Assembly: GCA_013350335.1 (NCBI GenBank)
Contig: CM023540.1
Coordinates: 62,663,101 to 62,727,100, forward strand
Direction: 5' to 3'
Source of the DNA: Chimonanthus salicifolius
Lineage: Eukaryota > Streptophyta > Magnoliopsida > Laurales > Calycanthaceae
DNA length: 64,000 bases
Shown here: positions 46,016 through 58,095 of the stretch, one piece after another
Layout of the letters: each line of letters opens with the position of its first letter
Numbering within the stretch: the stretch's first letter is position 1
The notes under the pieces: model-generated
What the model was told of the DNA's origin: nothing
Database searches by the model: none
The model's input: only the letters and a program-made list of their open reading frames with translations
Position numbers and translations under genes: made by a program

Positions 46016-49000
46016 TGTAACGCCCCGTCCTTTTCACTCTAATTTTCAGAGTTTATTTTTTTATTTTTTAAATATAATAATCATGTGATCGGGGCGGAGT
46101 GTCACGACGCGAGTTAAGGTCGGATCTCTAAATCCAACCCTTAACTGGCCAAACCCATGTGCGTATGAACTAAGTCCATAAAACTGATCCGCACATGGTA
46201 CATATATAACTTGCAGAATTAACTTAGTTTTAATCTAACTGAGGTTATAATAGAACCTATGACTATTCCAATTTTCCATTCTTAGATAGCAAAGTACATA
46301 CCTTATTCTCCAAAATTACTAATCAATCTTAACTAATCGTTCAATCAAACCATCCAACTTAAAACAAACCATAGCATCTATCTTAACTACTTATTAAAAC
46401 CAACAAATCTAGTTACCAAATTACATTGTCCACATAATTCAAATAACACATCCATGAATAGTCCATTCAAGTCCATTCAAAATCATTCAAACCGCCCAAG
46501 TTTCCTTGCTTGGTCCTCTTCTCGATCCACGTTCTTCCCTTTCCCTGCGTCATCCACTAAGGATATAGATAGGACGTTAGATCAACGCGCCCAGTAGTGT
46601 TTCCGAATAGGGCTACCACATGGTTAGTCAAAAACATGCAAATAATATAATAATAATACATGTGAGACAAAATTCCATAAAAACATGCTATGTATGAAAT
46701 GAACATGTAATGAGTCCCACCCATCACCATTCAACATAGCCATCACTTGACGGGATTCTCATCGTCAAGGTAACCCATAGTGGTCTTTCGGACGCCCCGA
46801 CGGAGTGTGGCCTCCGGATTCCTCCTGATGGGATTCTCATCATCAGGGTACCCCACAGTGGTCTTTCGGACGCCTCGACGGAGTGTGGCCTCTGGTCACA
46901 ACACCATTATCCCATGCCATGCATGAGATGTCTATGCAAACATGTCATTTAGAAACATAACTTTACCAACATATAAGTTATCAAATCAACGTAAAACAGC
47001 ATATGGAATAGTGGTTACAATAAAGGTAAGAAACCTAATAAAGAATCACTTCAGCGCCCATTCTTTCTTAGGCTTTATCCGGTCACGACTCGTTCGTCGT
47101 TCAACTTTCGGTACCTTATTAAGCAACAATAAGTAAATCATAATCTTATTTACATGTCCATTCACATATGAGACCTAAAACATCTTATCAGTCCTTTTGA
47201 TCAATCTCTTCATTTGGCTTGTATTCACAGACTTGACATTGGTCTGTCCAATCTTTAATCCACCAAACTTACTCCATGGGGTTCGGCCATACCTTTTGGC
47301 CGAACCCAATGGTTCCCTTATCCATTACTACATGATTTTCCATTAGGGTATTTCAAACCTTTTAAATCAACATAGAACCATTACCAACTACTACTCATAA
47401 GCTTAGGCTATTTAATTCATTATGAATTAGCATAAAGTCCAATTCTCCTAATGATCTCTCATCATTTATCATACATCTTAGCCATAAAAAACAGCAACCA
47501 TAATTCTAATTAAAAACACATATGCATCCATAAAATGACCCATGAAAACAGTCCATGGGGTTCGGCCATACTCATGGCCGAAACCCTTATGGTTCTTTTG
47601 CTCAACAATGTCCTTTATTTACATACTATTTGGCTCTACCCCTTAGCCATGTTAAACCCATGGTTTAACCAACCCATGGCCAACCCAAAATCAGTAACCT
47701 TATTATATAAAAAATCTCCCAAAAATAGTCCACAAAGGTCTATGGTTTCCATGTTTTCCAACATGAAAACCAACCCTCTTTTACATGGGGTTCGGCCACG
47801 TTATTCTTACTGTTTTTAAACCTCAGATAATCATGTAATAACAGTATATTATTAACAGGTTTTTATCTTTCAAACTAACATCCAAAATTAGCTCAATTTC
47901 ATAGGGTTCTGCCATGCTCATTGGTCGAACACCATGACCTTTGGTTTTTAACTTTTAACCCTTTATCTTGGCTCTGAAACCAACATCTAAATCCATGTTT
48001 TAACCTCCTCAAAACATGCATTTTAAATCCAAATAATAACATCTAATATCAGTCCCAAACTATATGGTTTTAATTTCCAAAAACTATAAAAAACAATCAC
48101 TTGTTTCCATGGGGTTCGGCCATGCAAAGTGGCCGAACCCAATGGTCCATTTCCATATTTTAAACCGCTGTTTTATACCCATAACACCTTCAGTCCCTAT
48201 GTCATTCAGATCCATGTTTTTAACCCTTTCTAAAAACATGCATTTGAATCTTAAATCAAACCCAAAAACAGTCCATAAAACCCATGGTTTTCATGTTTCA
48301 AAACATGAAAACCAAGCAATCTCTTGCATGGGGTTCGGCCCTCCATGGTGGCCGAACCCAATGGTTATTTTTTTACCATTTTAAATCCTCCATAATCAAG
48401 GTTAAACACTGGTGTATTCGGCCATGACCATGGCCCAATATATACCCCAATTATTAATCCAAAAGTCCATAAAACACTTACCAAATTCCAAGCTCTTGTC
48501 TTGCCTTTTGATCCTTGCTTCCTTTCCTTCTTATTTCCTTCCTTCTTTCTTAATTACTTGCTGGTTTAAGCTTGAATAATTGATGCCAAAAACCTCTGCT
48601 GTTCCACTTAAACAAATGAATTGGAGAGAGGGAGAGAGAGATGGAGAATCTTGGCTTTTCAATGGTGAAAAATGGCCAACATGGTGTTTGTTTCCTTTAA
48701 TAATTCAGCCCCCAAAACCCCTCCACTCCCTCATCAATTCTTGCCTAAACCAATGGGACACTTGCTGCCAACAAATGCACCCATTGGCGTTCCAACGTTG
48801 AAGGCTTGGGGTTTCCAAATGGGATAGAAACCCCCCATATTCCCATTTAATGTTTTGCATGAAACTCACCATAACAAGTCCCCAACGTGTGGGACTTGTT
48901 TTGGTTTGTTTGAGATCACAACACCTCCTCATATTCCACTTAACTCACTGAATTTACAGCCCTTTTGACTTCCATTTTGACTCAGTCAACTCAATGTCCA

Positions 49001-49708
49001 ATTCACCATACTTAATGCATTTCATTCAATGCACATGAGTTAACTCACCCCTTGATTTAATTCCAACTCACTTCAGTCCCACTCAACTGATTTGACTAGT
49101 GTTTTAGCTCACTTGAGGGTCCACACGGTCGACCATAGTCAACTCGACCCGTTGGGTCCACTTTTAGCTCTTTGACCCGTTTTTGACTCCATGACCCAAT
49201 TATGGTATTTTGGTCATTTGTAATTGGTTTTTTACATATGGATCAAGCCTACCCATTTTTTCTCCACTTGATTTCCAATCAAATCAGCTTAACCCCATTT
49301 AATTTGAGCTTACACAATGGTCAAATCATCCATTTTGACTTATTGGGTCCAATTGGGCCCTTTGACCCATTTAGCCATTTTTTACCCAATTGATGTAAAT
49401 TGCCCAACCAATCACACTTAACGTTCATAATGTGCTCATATGATCTTAATTTGAGCAATGGGCCCCACCATTTCCTTACTTAACATCACAAAATAATTAA
49501 TTTAATACATCAGGGGCATTTTCGTAATTATCCACTTCATTGAGAAATTACCCATCCAATCAAACTTGACAATCATAATGTGCTCATATGATCTTAATTT
49601 GAGCAATGGACCCCACTATTTTCTCATTTAACATCATAATTATTACATTCACCAAATCCAGGGGCATTTTCGTAATTATCCATTTCATTGAGAAATCGGG
49701 GTGTTATA
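46016..49708 (-). repeat. 5' LTR of element J
   Basis: It is nearly identical to 39785-43478 along its whole length, with scattered single-base differences and short indels (for example in the T/A run near 46060). The sense start is TATAACACCCC at 49708, followed outward by GACAC. Confidence 0.93.
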
Positions 49709-49713
49709 GACAC

Positions 49714-49790
49714 ATCACTGTTATCTTCCATAGCCACAACCTTGGGCTTGAATCTTTTTACAGGACAAAGGTTTTAAAACAAAATTAAAA
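49714..49790 (-). pseudogene. Copia-type gag, N-terminal side of the split
   Basis: The sense reading KRFKPKVVAMEDNSDVS joins across element J to SLMNIDDLVGSLQTYEL at 39784, the usual order in copia gag. The expected N-terminal ~150 residues are missing: upstream sequence leads quickly into the LTR, so this copia copy had an internal deletion before J inserted. Confidence 0.75.
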
Positions 49791-49799
49791 CCAAGAAGC

Positions 49800-51015
49800 A
49801 CTTAACTTATAGCTCTTTCTCGAAGATGTGTGCTTCTCAAAGATCCACCCAATGTGTGCCTGAGCTAATCCCGACGCTCCGCCTTATAGCCGTCGTTAAG
49901 AAATCACAATTTCAGGGTGACTTCGAAACTTGTTCTACCAACATCTTTCCTAGTTTGTATCTTTTCTTTTCTCCTCTCTTTCTCTCTTTCACTAACTCAA
50001 TCAATAGATTGGTTGTATTTGATTCTCAGGTGTAGGCACAAGAGAGTTGATCGTTCCTTTGAGTATGTGAATTTTCTCAGTTCAAGGAAGATGATTAAAT
50101 GATCACACAACTCTCATATTTATAGAGGAGTCAACACAGTTTGTCAAATTGTCTAGTACCGACAGGTCGGGGGCAACAATGGGTCGGTGTTCATATTTAT
50201 TACCATTCAACCACCCAAGTGTTACACCTTAAATGCACTCCCAACAGCATAATTAATTCCCGATCAACAGGTCGGTGTCACCAATGGGTCGACAGTCATG
50301 GCAACGAGAGGTCGGTCCATACGAGGGTCTCGATCTGGGGCAACACCATGCAGATAGAGTTTCATGTCCCGAAACTTGTCATGCCCAGAACGACCTGTCG
50401 CCCTTTACCGAGGGGCCAGTCCTGGTACTCTCGATCAGTCTAGAATTACCGAGATATCTGTTTTCTCGAAAGTCCACTTGAGTTCTAAGTTCCAGAACTC
50501 ATAAGTTATCATCGACGCGCGTTGACCCGAGGGGTCGTTAAGTTCATCACCGAGAGGTCGGTACATGCGAGACTCTCAATCAGAGGCATACCCAGAATAA
50601 CAGTTCAATGTCCTAGAACCTCTGTCAATCTGGTCGACCAGTCTGTGACCATAATGGGTCGATCATGTCTCCACCGAAGGGTCAGTGAGAACGACTGGTC
50701 GAGCTGATAGTGAACTTGTATTCATATTTCCAAGTTCTCTTCCAATTCACTGTCAAGCTTCCTCTCTAGGCTTTTAATGATTTGATCATTTGTTCAACTA
50801 AGACAAGGCAAGATCCTCCTAAGGTGTGTGTGTTCCACCTAAAGTCATCTATGGCCATAATACATGTTTTGTGATTGCCATAACGATGACCTTTGGACCT
50901 GGTGGAGTCGATCTTCATTCTTCGATCACTTAAGTCTTCAAGCTTCTAGCAAGTGCTTCTTCCCGGGTCATGGAATTGACAAACTTAAGGACTCGGCAAA
51001 GCTGGGGCACTAACA
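49800..51015 (-). repeat. Copia-type LTR (minus)
   Basis: The sense start is TGTTAGTGCCCC at 51015. It matches the plus-strand copy starting at 62630 (shared 'gtcaattccatgacccgg' and 'atcgttatggcaatcacaaa' blocks). It has a TATA box at 50117-50124. The left (sense 3') end near 49800 is not resolved, because no primer site is visible. Several GGTCGGT/GGGTCGA repeats lie at 50155-50700. Confidence 0.65.
50117..50124 (-). promoter_or_regulatory. TATA box of copia-type LTR
   Basis: The sense reading is TATAAATA within CTCTATAAATATGAG, a strong match, about 890 bases from the LTR start. Confidence 0.55.
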
Positions 51016-54000
51016 TGGTTAATGACCCGAATCAACATTACAAATCACCCACCCAAACGTGGATGCTCATGCATGACGAATCAACAATATATCATGCATG
51101 AATGTCATGTCTTGTATGCCATTAACATGATCATAATAAATGATTAACAATATAACTTGTGTTAACAAATTCAATAAACACATGACCAATATAACATGTG
51201 TTAAACAAATACAATAAACACATGACGATTAACAAATGTAACATGTGTTAAACAATTCAATAAACACTTGATATCCAACTATGGCATAAACAAAATATTC
51301 ATGCTAACAAATTTCTTCTAAGTTCATCAACTAAACAATTAAGCATGAACAATCATCCAATCACACAACCAAGTTCCAACTTTCATTAAAATAATTCTAC
51401 AATGTTCAGTTGGGGTTCTTCAACAATACAGACGGGTAGTTAACAAACATACATGGGCCAACTGAGGTGCTCACGCTTAAAACATTTAGCCTCAAACAAT
51501 TTTCCCTTACAATACATGAGCTTGCACCGGATTTACCCGTCACTCAAACAACTTCTAGTCTTACGGCAAATAACCTCAACTCATATATTCATTTTACATT
51601 CAATCAACCCAAGATTATAATAAATCATTAAATAAGGTTAAGTTTCCCTCACCTAAGTTTTGCAATTCACCAAGTACAGACACACCACCAATTCCAAGTT
51701 CCAACAAGCTTCAGTACCCAAATTCGTTGTCAAATTTTATTTTATTTAACTCCTTTTTAAATCAAGGAATTAAAAAAAAATATTTCCCATTGGTTATGTC
51801 CAAACAAATCGATTCCAAGGGGTACTAAAAAAAATACAATTTGTATAAGGTTTAGAAGAGTTAAACAGAGCAGAACTTGACCTATCTTGAAGAATTTTCT
51901 GGTATCAGGTCGAATCAAACCAAGGTATCGTATTCGTACAATGGATAGTTCTCTGAGAGAGGATTAAAAAGATATCTGGTTCGTTCGAAATGAACATTCG
52001 TAGCCCGAGTAACGATCAAAATACTCAGACATGTACATTACTCAACAGTTTGCAGTCTCATCCAAGGTTTCTATCTTACAGACCATATTCGACCCTTCAA
52101 ATAGATGATTTTACCTCTTATAATTTTACTGGAGGTATACATCTTCATGGACATCAGTTTTGGCACAAAGTTTACACCTTTTCGATGATCAGAGACTAAG
52201 ATAAATATTCCACAATCCAGCAGTGTAAAACTGTCTGTTTTTCAACAATCTACAACCTATGTCTGACTTACAGACTTGCTTTTGGTATAAAACGTAATTT
52301 AAAATTGATCATATTTTAAGTGGATATAGGTATCGTCGTTCTAATCAGAATAGGCACCAATTTTAAGTCGTTTCAATGCCTCGAATACAAGTTATGATTT
52401 ATTTAGTAAAACCCAGTGAAATTGTATCTCAGATCTGAACAAGATTTTGCCATGTTTCAAACTAGATTTGGGAATCACCTTCTTTTGCTTCCAAATTAGG
52501 AAAACAAATATATATATCAAATTTCAATACAACAAAACAAATTTACTTGAACAATACCATCGAGAGCCCCTGATATTAATTTTCTCACGACAGCACGCAG
52601 AAAACTGGACTGCAGATATGAGAGTTCATATTGCAATGTTTTTCACTATTCAAATTATACTCCTAGAATCCGAATTTAGGAATCTAAAATTGGTCATGAT
52701 AGCATTACTTCACGGGTCAAAATTTCATCTATCCATGGCCTAAATTCGATGAACTAATATTCACGAAGGAAAAGATCTCTACTCTTTCAAGGGTTTAATC
52801 TTAGTTTCTTCTTCCTCCCTTCCTTCCGTTGTCTTTCTCTCTCTTTCTCTATTCGAATCTCTCATAGGATATTCCAGAAAATTGTTTTAGTGTGATAGAC
52901 TAAGAAAGAAGACAAAGAACAAAATTTAGGAAAAATATAAATCTACATACCTTAAAGAGATCGCTTGAGGGAGAGAGATCCAAGAGTGCTTGGAGGTGAT
53001 TGACCAAAGCTTCTTGTGGGAGAGAGAGAGACTTACTAGAATACAAAAGAAAGAAGGAGAGTTTCGGCCAAGTGGTGTTGTTTATAACCTTGTCACAAAT
53101 ATTGGCGGTATTTTCAAATTTACCGCATTTTGATCGGCAAAATATTATTATCGCGTTAAAAACGCATTTTTATTGCCACGACGATAAATTTCCGGTAAAT
53201 TCCCGATAAAATCGCGTTAAAAACGCAATAAACGTTAATAACGCCATAATATCCCTGTAAATTCCCGATAAATTCCAGAAAAATTCCCGGTAAATTCCCT
53301 ATACCATTTTTATTTCATTAATTTTTTTATTAATTCTATTTTTTTATTTTTTAAATATTATAATTTCCGCGAGATTTTCCCGTAAATTCCCTGTAAAAAT
53401 CCAAGAATTTAAAAATATCCCGTTATTACCAATTGCCATTAATATCCCGAGAACGTTATTTGTCACTTTGGTTTACAATTGAAAGGCTTCCATCGTGAGA
53501 GAGGAAAAAAAAAAAATAAGGAGAGTCGGCCAAGCTTCTTTGTTTGGGATCTTCCTCCTAATCAAGTGGGCCATTAGGTAGCTTATCTTAGGAAAATACC
53601 CAAAAGCAAAATCGTGTGAGGTCTTACAATTGCATCCAACGAAATTTAAAGGAGAATTAGAAATAGAATCAATCAAGGAAAGGAAGTTTGGGTATTTTCC
53701 AACTAGATCTCCTAATTGTCTTTGGATTTTCTAAAATTAACTCAAGATCAAAAAGAAAAAAAAAAAAAGAATCAAGACCCACCTACACTCCACACGCCTA
53801 ATGCAATGGGGTTACACGATTTTGAGTGTTGCTACAACTCAAAATTTCCATTTAATTGAGGGATAAAAACATGTACACCAATTTTGCTAATTTTATGAGA
53901 ATTGTTTTTATCTACATAAGGAACAAAAGCTCAAATAAAAACTTGCTAAACATGCCAACACAAAAACGTGTGCAATGGATTTTTCAAAGGGTAAACTCTA

Positions 54001-54702
54001 TCATGGAAACAAAATATGAGTTTTAAATTTTAAATTTTATTTTTATAAAATTCGCTCAAGGCATGGGCAATTTAGGTCTTTTCACAAATTAGAACTTCAA
54101 ACTAATTTTCAAACTTGAATTTTGAAATTAAAAACTAAGAATAGATTTTAGAAAATACGTCCAATGTTTAGAAAGTCATAATTCATTTTTTTTTTCAAAT
54201 AATAAAACCAAATTGTTTTATATTTAATTTATGAGTCTCCTATTTGGATTCAATTTGATCCAAAATCTATTGTAAAAACAAGGGTAAAATAATCTTTTCA
54301 CAACCCAATGTTTTCAAACCACCTTTAAGGGTTGAATTTCGAGAAATAAAACCAAGGTTGGTTTTAATAAAATTTATCCAAGGTTTGCAAAGTCATAATT
54401 TAGATTTCCAAACACTAAGCCAACTTGATTTTGTCTAATTTATTTAATTGATTCCAACTTTGAAATTTTATTTTCAAAACAACTTTCATTTAAAATTATT
54501 TCCTTAAAAAAATCAAGGAGAATAAAATACAAATTTCTACTTGAAGAGAGGGAAGATATTTTCTAATTTTCCAAGTTTGCTTTCCCAAATTTTGTTTTTC
54601 ACACAATTTATTCAACAAAATTACATACAAATTAGAAATTTGCTAAATATCCTGTTTAAATTAATATACCCTCTCTAATGATCCACTAAGTTGGGTCGGG
54701 TC
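51016..54702 (-). other. AT-rich noncoding DNA, probably another LTR type
   Basis: No coding region seen. The minus strand has a TATA-like GGTTATAAAC (53081-53090), a GA/CT-rich stretch and a splice-like AAGGTATGT near 52950: the same order as in the Tekay LTR leaders. 51125-51265 is a tandem repeat. 53100-53440 is full of TTCCCGGTAAATTCCCGATA-like microrepeats. 53817-53846 can pair ATTTTGAG with CTCAAAAT. No clear LTR ends were found. Confidence 0.4.
51125..51265. repeat. ~50-bp tandem repeat
   Basis: Three imperfect copies built from ACATGTGTTAAACAA and AATAAACACATGAC. Confidence 0.75.
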
Positions 54703-57700
54703 TGTAACACCCCGTCCTTTTCACTCTAATTTTCAGAGTTTTTTTTTTTATATATAATAATCATGTAATCGGGGCGGAGTGTCACGACGCGAGTTAAGTT
54801 CGGATCTCTAAATCCGACCCTTAACTGGCCAAGCCCATGTGCATATGAATTAAGTCCATAAAACCGATCCGCACATGGTACAAATACAACTTGCGGAAAT
54901 AACTTAGTCTTAAACTGACTGGGGTTATAATAGATCCTAAGACTAATCCATTTTTAACTTAAGATAGCAAAGTACAAGATTTATTTTCCAAAATTACCAA
55001 ATAGCCTTAGTCTACCATTCATTCCAAACCATCCAAAATAAAGCAAACCATAGCATCTACCTAACTACTTATTACATGCCAATACATCTAATTACCAAAT
55101 TACATTGTCCGAATAAATCAAATGACCAGTCCATAAATAGTCCATTCAAAGTTCATTCCAAATCATTCAAACCGCCCAAGTTTCCTTGCTTGGTCCCCTT
55201 CTCGATCCTCAATCTTTGACTTTCCTGCGTCATCCACTAAGAATATAGATAGGGCGTTAGATCAACGCGCCCAGTAGTGTTTCCGAATAGGGCTACCATA
55301 TGGTTAGTCGAAAACATGCAAATAGTATAATAATAATACAAGTGTGACAAAATTCCATTAAAACATGCTATGTATGAAATGAACATGTAATGAGTCCCAC
55401 CCATCACCATTCAACGTAGACATCACTTGACGGGATTCTCATCATCAAGGTAACCCACAGTGGTCTTTCGGATGCCCCGACGGAGTGTGGCCTCCGGTTA
55501 CGACACCATTATCCCATGCGATGCATGAAATGTCTATGCAAACATTGCATTTAGAAATATAACTTTACATTCACCAAAACTTATCAAAATCAACTTAAAA
55601 CAGTATATAGGAGTGTGGTTACAATAAAGGTAGGAAACCTACACTAGATTACTTTGTCTGACCCCTCCTTTGAGCCGTCTTCCGATCACGGCTTGTACAC
55701 CGTTCTAGAAATCCAAATACCCTATGTACATAGCAGCAAGTTAATCATTTGACCATATGATTCTAATTTGATCTAAATTCCAAAAATCCACTTTGTGGGG
55801 TTCGGCCATACCCCATGGCCGAACCTCACCCATTTAAAACTTTGGTCTCTTTTTATTTTACTCCATAAACATTCAAACAACCAAATCCTCCAAATAAACC
55901 TTGGTAGGGTTCGGCCATACTTCATGGCCGAACCTTACCACCTTGGATTTTGGCTCATATATCCATTCTTTTGATCATTTCATCTTTTCATCCATATTTA
56001 CAATAACGCCACTATGCTACCCTTTGCTTAATTTTTCCTTAGAAAATAAAGTCCATCACCAAACCACCTTAGTGGGGTTCGGCCATACAACATGGCCGAA
56101 CCTCACTATTTACTTTGGTCATTTAAACCCTTTATTCATATATCTTATTTGCCCAAATTCATCATTAACAAATCATCAAATCCATCAAATGACAATTGGT
56201 GGGGTTCGGCCACACAACATGGCCGAACCTCACCCTATAGATTTTAACCCCATGTTCCATCATCTTTCATGTTTAATCACCTTAATACTAAGTCCATAAT
56301 TGACATATGTAATTCCGAAAATCATAAGCATAAAACATTCATTATCATAATCCAAATATCCCACAAAACAGTCCATGGGGTTCGGCCATACACATGGCCG
56401 AACCCTATGGTTCTCTTAATGAAAACCCACCAATATTTATCTATGATATTAATCAGCAAATTAACATTACATAAACATGGTTCAGCCATGTCATATCTAC
56501 TCCAAAACAGTAAGCTTAATTCCATATAAAAATCTTTTAGAAGCCCCACTTCAAAATATGGATTTTTGTCTTTCAAACACCATAGAATTCACCAAATTTT
56601 CTCATGGGGTTCGGCCATCCAAAGTGCCGAACCCTATGGTCCATATTTTAACACTTTTAAACATCACATTCCTATATTTAAACCATTGATGGATCTGGCC
56701 ATACGATGGCCAGATCTCATTTTCTTAACCAATCTATTAAACAAGGGTTCAAAATGCACTTACGAATACCGCGTCTCCTTCGGTTCTTTTGACTCCTTTC
56801 TTGACCCTTTATTTCCTTGACCTCTCCTTCTTTCTTACTGTTCTTTGGGCTGAGACTGATTTTGTTGTTGTCCTTGAACTGATTCGGCTAAGGTATGGAT
56901 TAGAGAAAGAGATAGAATATTGGCTTTGGATGGGGAACCTTGATGCCAACCCTTTGCTCAATATATGCTTTTGTCTTGGTGAAATAAATCAATCAAGGAC
57001 TGATTTCATATCAATAACCAGCTGCTGTTCTTGATCTTAGAGAGATGATAACAGTCCAAGAAAGAGAGAGATAAAGAGAGTAAAATGAGAGCCCTTTGTT
57101 TAACCAAAACCAGCCCAAGGTTAACCTTGTGTAACTCACCTCACCTTAATCAAAGTTCTTTATGTTACTTGGGGGTTTCTTCTATGAAATGAAACACCCC
57201 AAGCAACCAACATCTCCCATGCAAAGTCTTTGAGTAACCTCCTCAAATCCCATTCATTTCCCATCTAGAAGTTTCATCCAAAAATGTGAAACACCCATGA
57301 GCCCCAACGTTGTAGCCTATATTTTTTGAATTTGAAATGCCATAACCCTTATGTAACTCCACCTCCCTTGATTCTCACCAATACCCCATGTGGGGGGTTT
57401 CATGCATGGAACAAAGCCTACATATTATCCAACGTGCATATGGATTAACCCTTGAAAAATAACTCTCATCAACCTAACTCCCTAGTAGACGTTACATGCA
57501 TGCAATGTCTCATGCAACCAACGTCCCCTGATTTGAATTTGAATAACTTCTCATTAAAGACTATGAGTGGGGGTTTCATCTTTGAGATGAAACTCCCCCA
57601 CCCCCTCTAGCTGCCCTTCAACGTGTGGAGTGAGGTGAGTTTGAATCATCAACTCTTTCACTTCACACACCACTTAATTAAAACTTATTTAACAACTCAC

Positions 57701-58090
57701 TTACTTAAATTTATTTTAATCAACTCACTCACTATAAATATTCTAAATCAGCCCACTTATTTAACTCAACTATTAATTCCATTTTCAAAATCCAAACAGT
57801 CCAATTTAATCAATCTTGGACTTACTTAGTGATCAACAAAGTCAAACCCGCCCCATTGGGTCCAATTTGGCCATTTTGACCCATTTAACGAAATTTGACC
57901 CAATTATGATTCTTGACCCGTTTAAGTTCATCTTATCCATTTATTTGTTTTGTAAATAAAACTACCATCCTTTGGGGCTTCATTGAACCATTGACCCATT
58001 TAAATTCAAATCACATATATCACAATGGCAATTCTGTAAATATGAATAAATTCATATAAATTGTTATCTTTGAAATTCCAGGGTGTTACA
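54703..58090 (-). mobile_element. Solo LTR K (3388 bp) with GGGTC duplication
   Basis: The left end is TGTAACACCCCGTCC and the right end ...CAGGGTGTTACA, flanked by GGGTC at 54698-54702 and 58091-58095. It has the same architecture as the other LTRs: U5 hairpin 54792-54827, acceptor block near 55255, one copy of the 'ccccgacggagtgtggcc' block (55476-55500), hairpins 55795-56717 and splice-like GTAAGTGC at 56763. No internal domain. Confidence 0.93.
55795..56717. repeat. Hairpin array in solo LTR K, with covarying arms
   Basis: Units lie at 55795-55830, 55902-55938, 56070-56108, 56197-56234, 56376-56410, 56604-56640 and 56692-56717, with a half-unit near 56479. Outer arms differ but stay paired: GTGGGG/CCTCAC, GGTAGGG/CCTTACC, TAGTGG/CTCACTA, CATGGGG/CCTATGG. 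The last unit replaces the core: GATCTGGCCAT/ATGGCCAGATC, a fully paired stem. Confidence 0.88.
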
Positions 58091-58095
58091 GGGTC

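Larger units (their letters stand above)
39785..49708 (-). mobile_element. Element J: complete non-autonomous LTR retrotransposon
   Basis: It is 9924 bp with LTRs of 3694 and 3693 bp and a perfect 5-bp duplication GACAC. The 2537-bp internal domain contains, in sense (right to left), a primer site for initiator Met tRNA, a leader, one 168-codon zinc-knuckle ORF, about 1.3 kb without coding capacity, a scrap of integrase/chromodomain and a polypurine tract. RT, RNase H, protease and most of integrase are missing, so it must have been mobilised by a relative. The LTRs are nearly identical by eye, so it is the youngest insertion here. Both LTRs start TATAAC rather than TGTAAC in sense. Confidence 0.95.
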
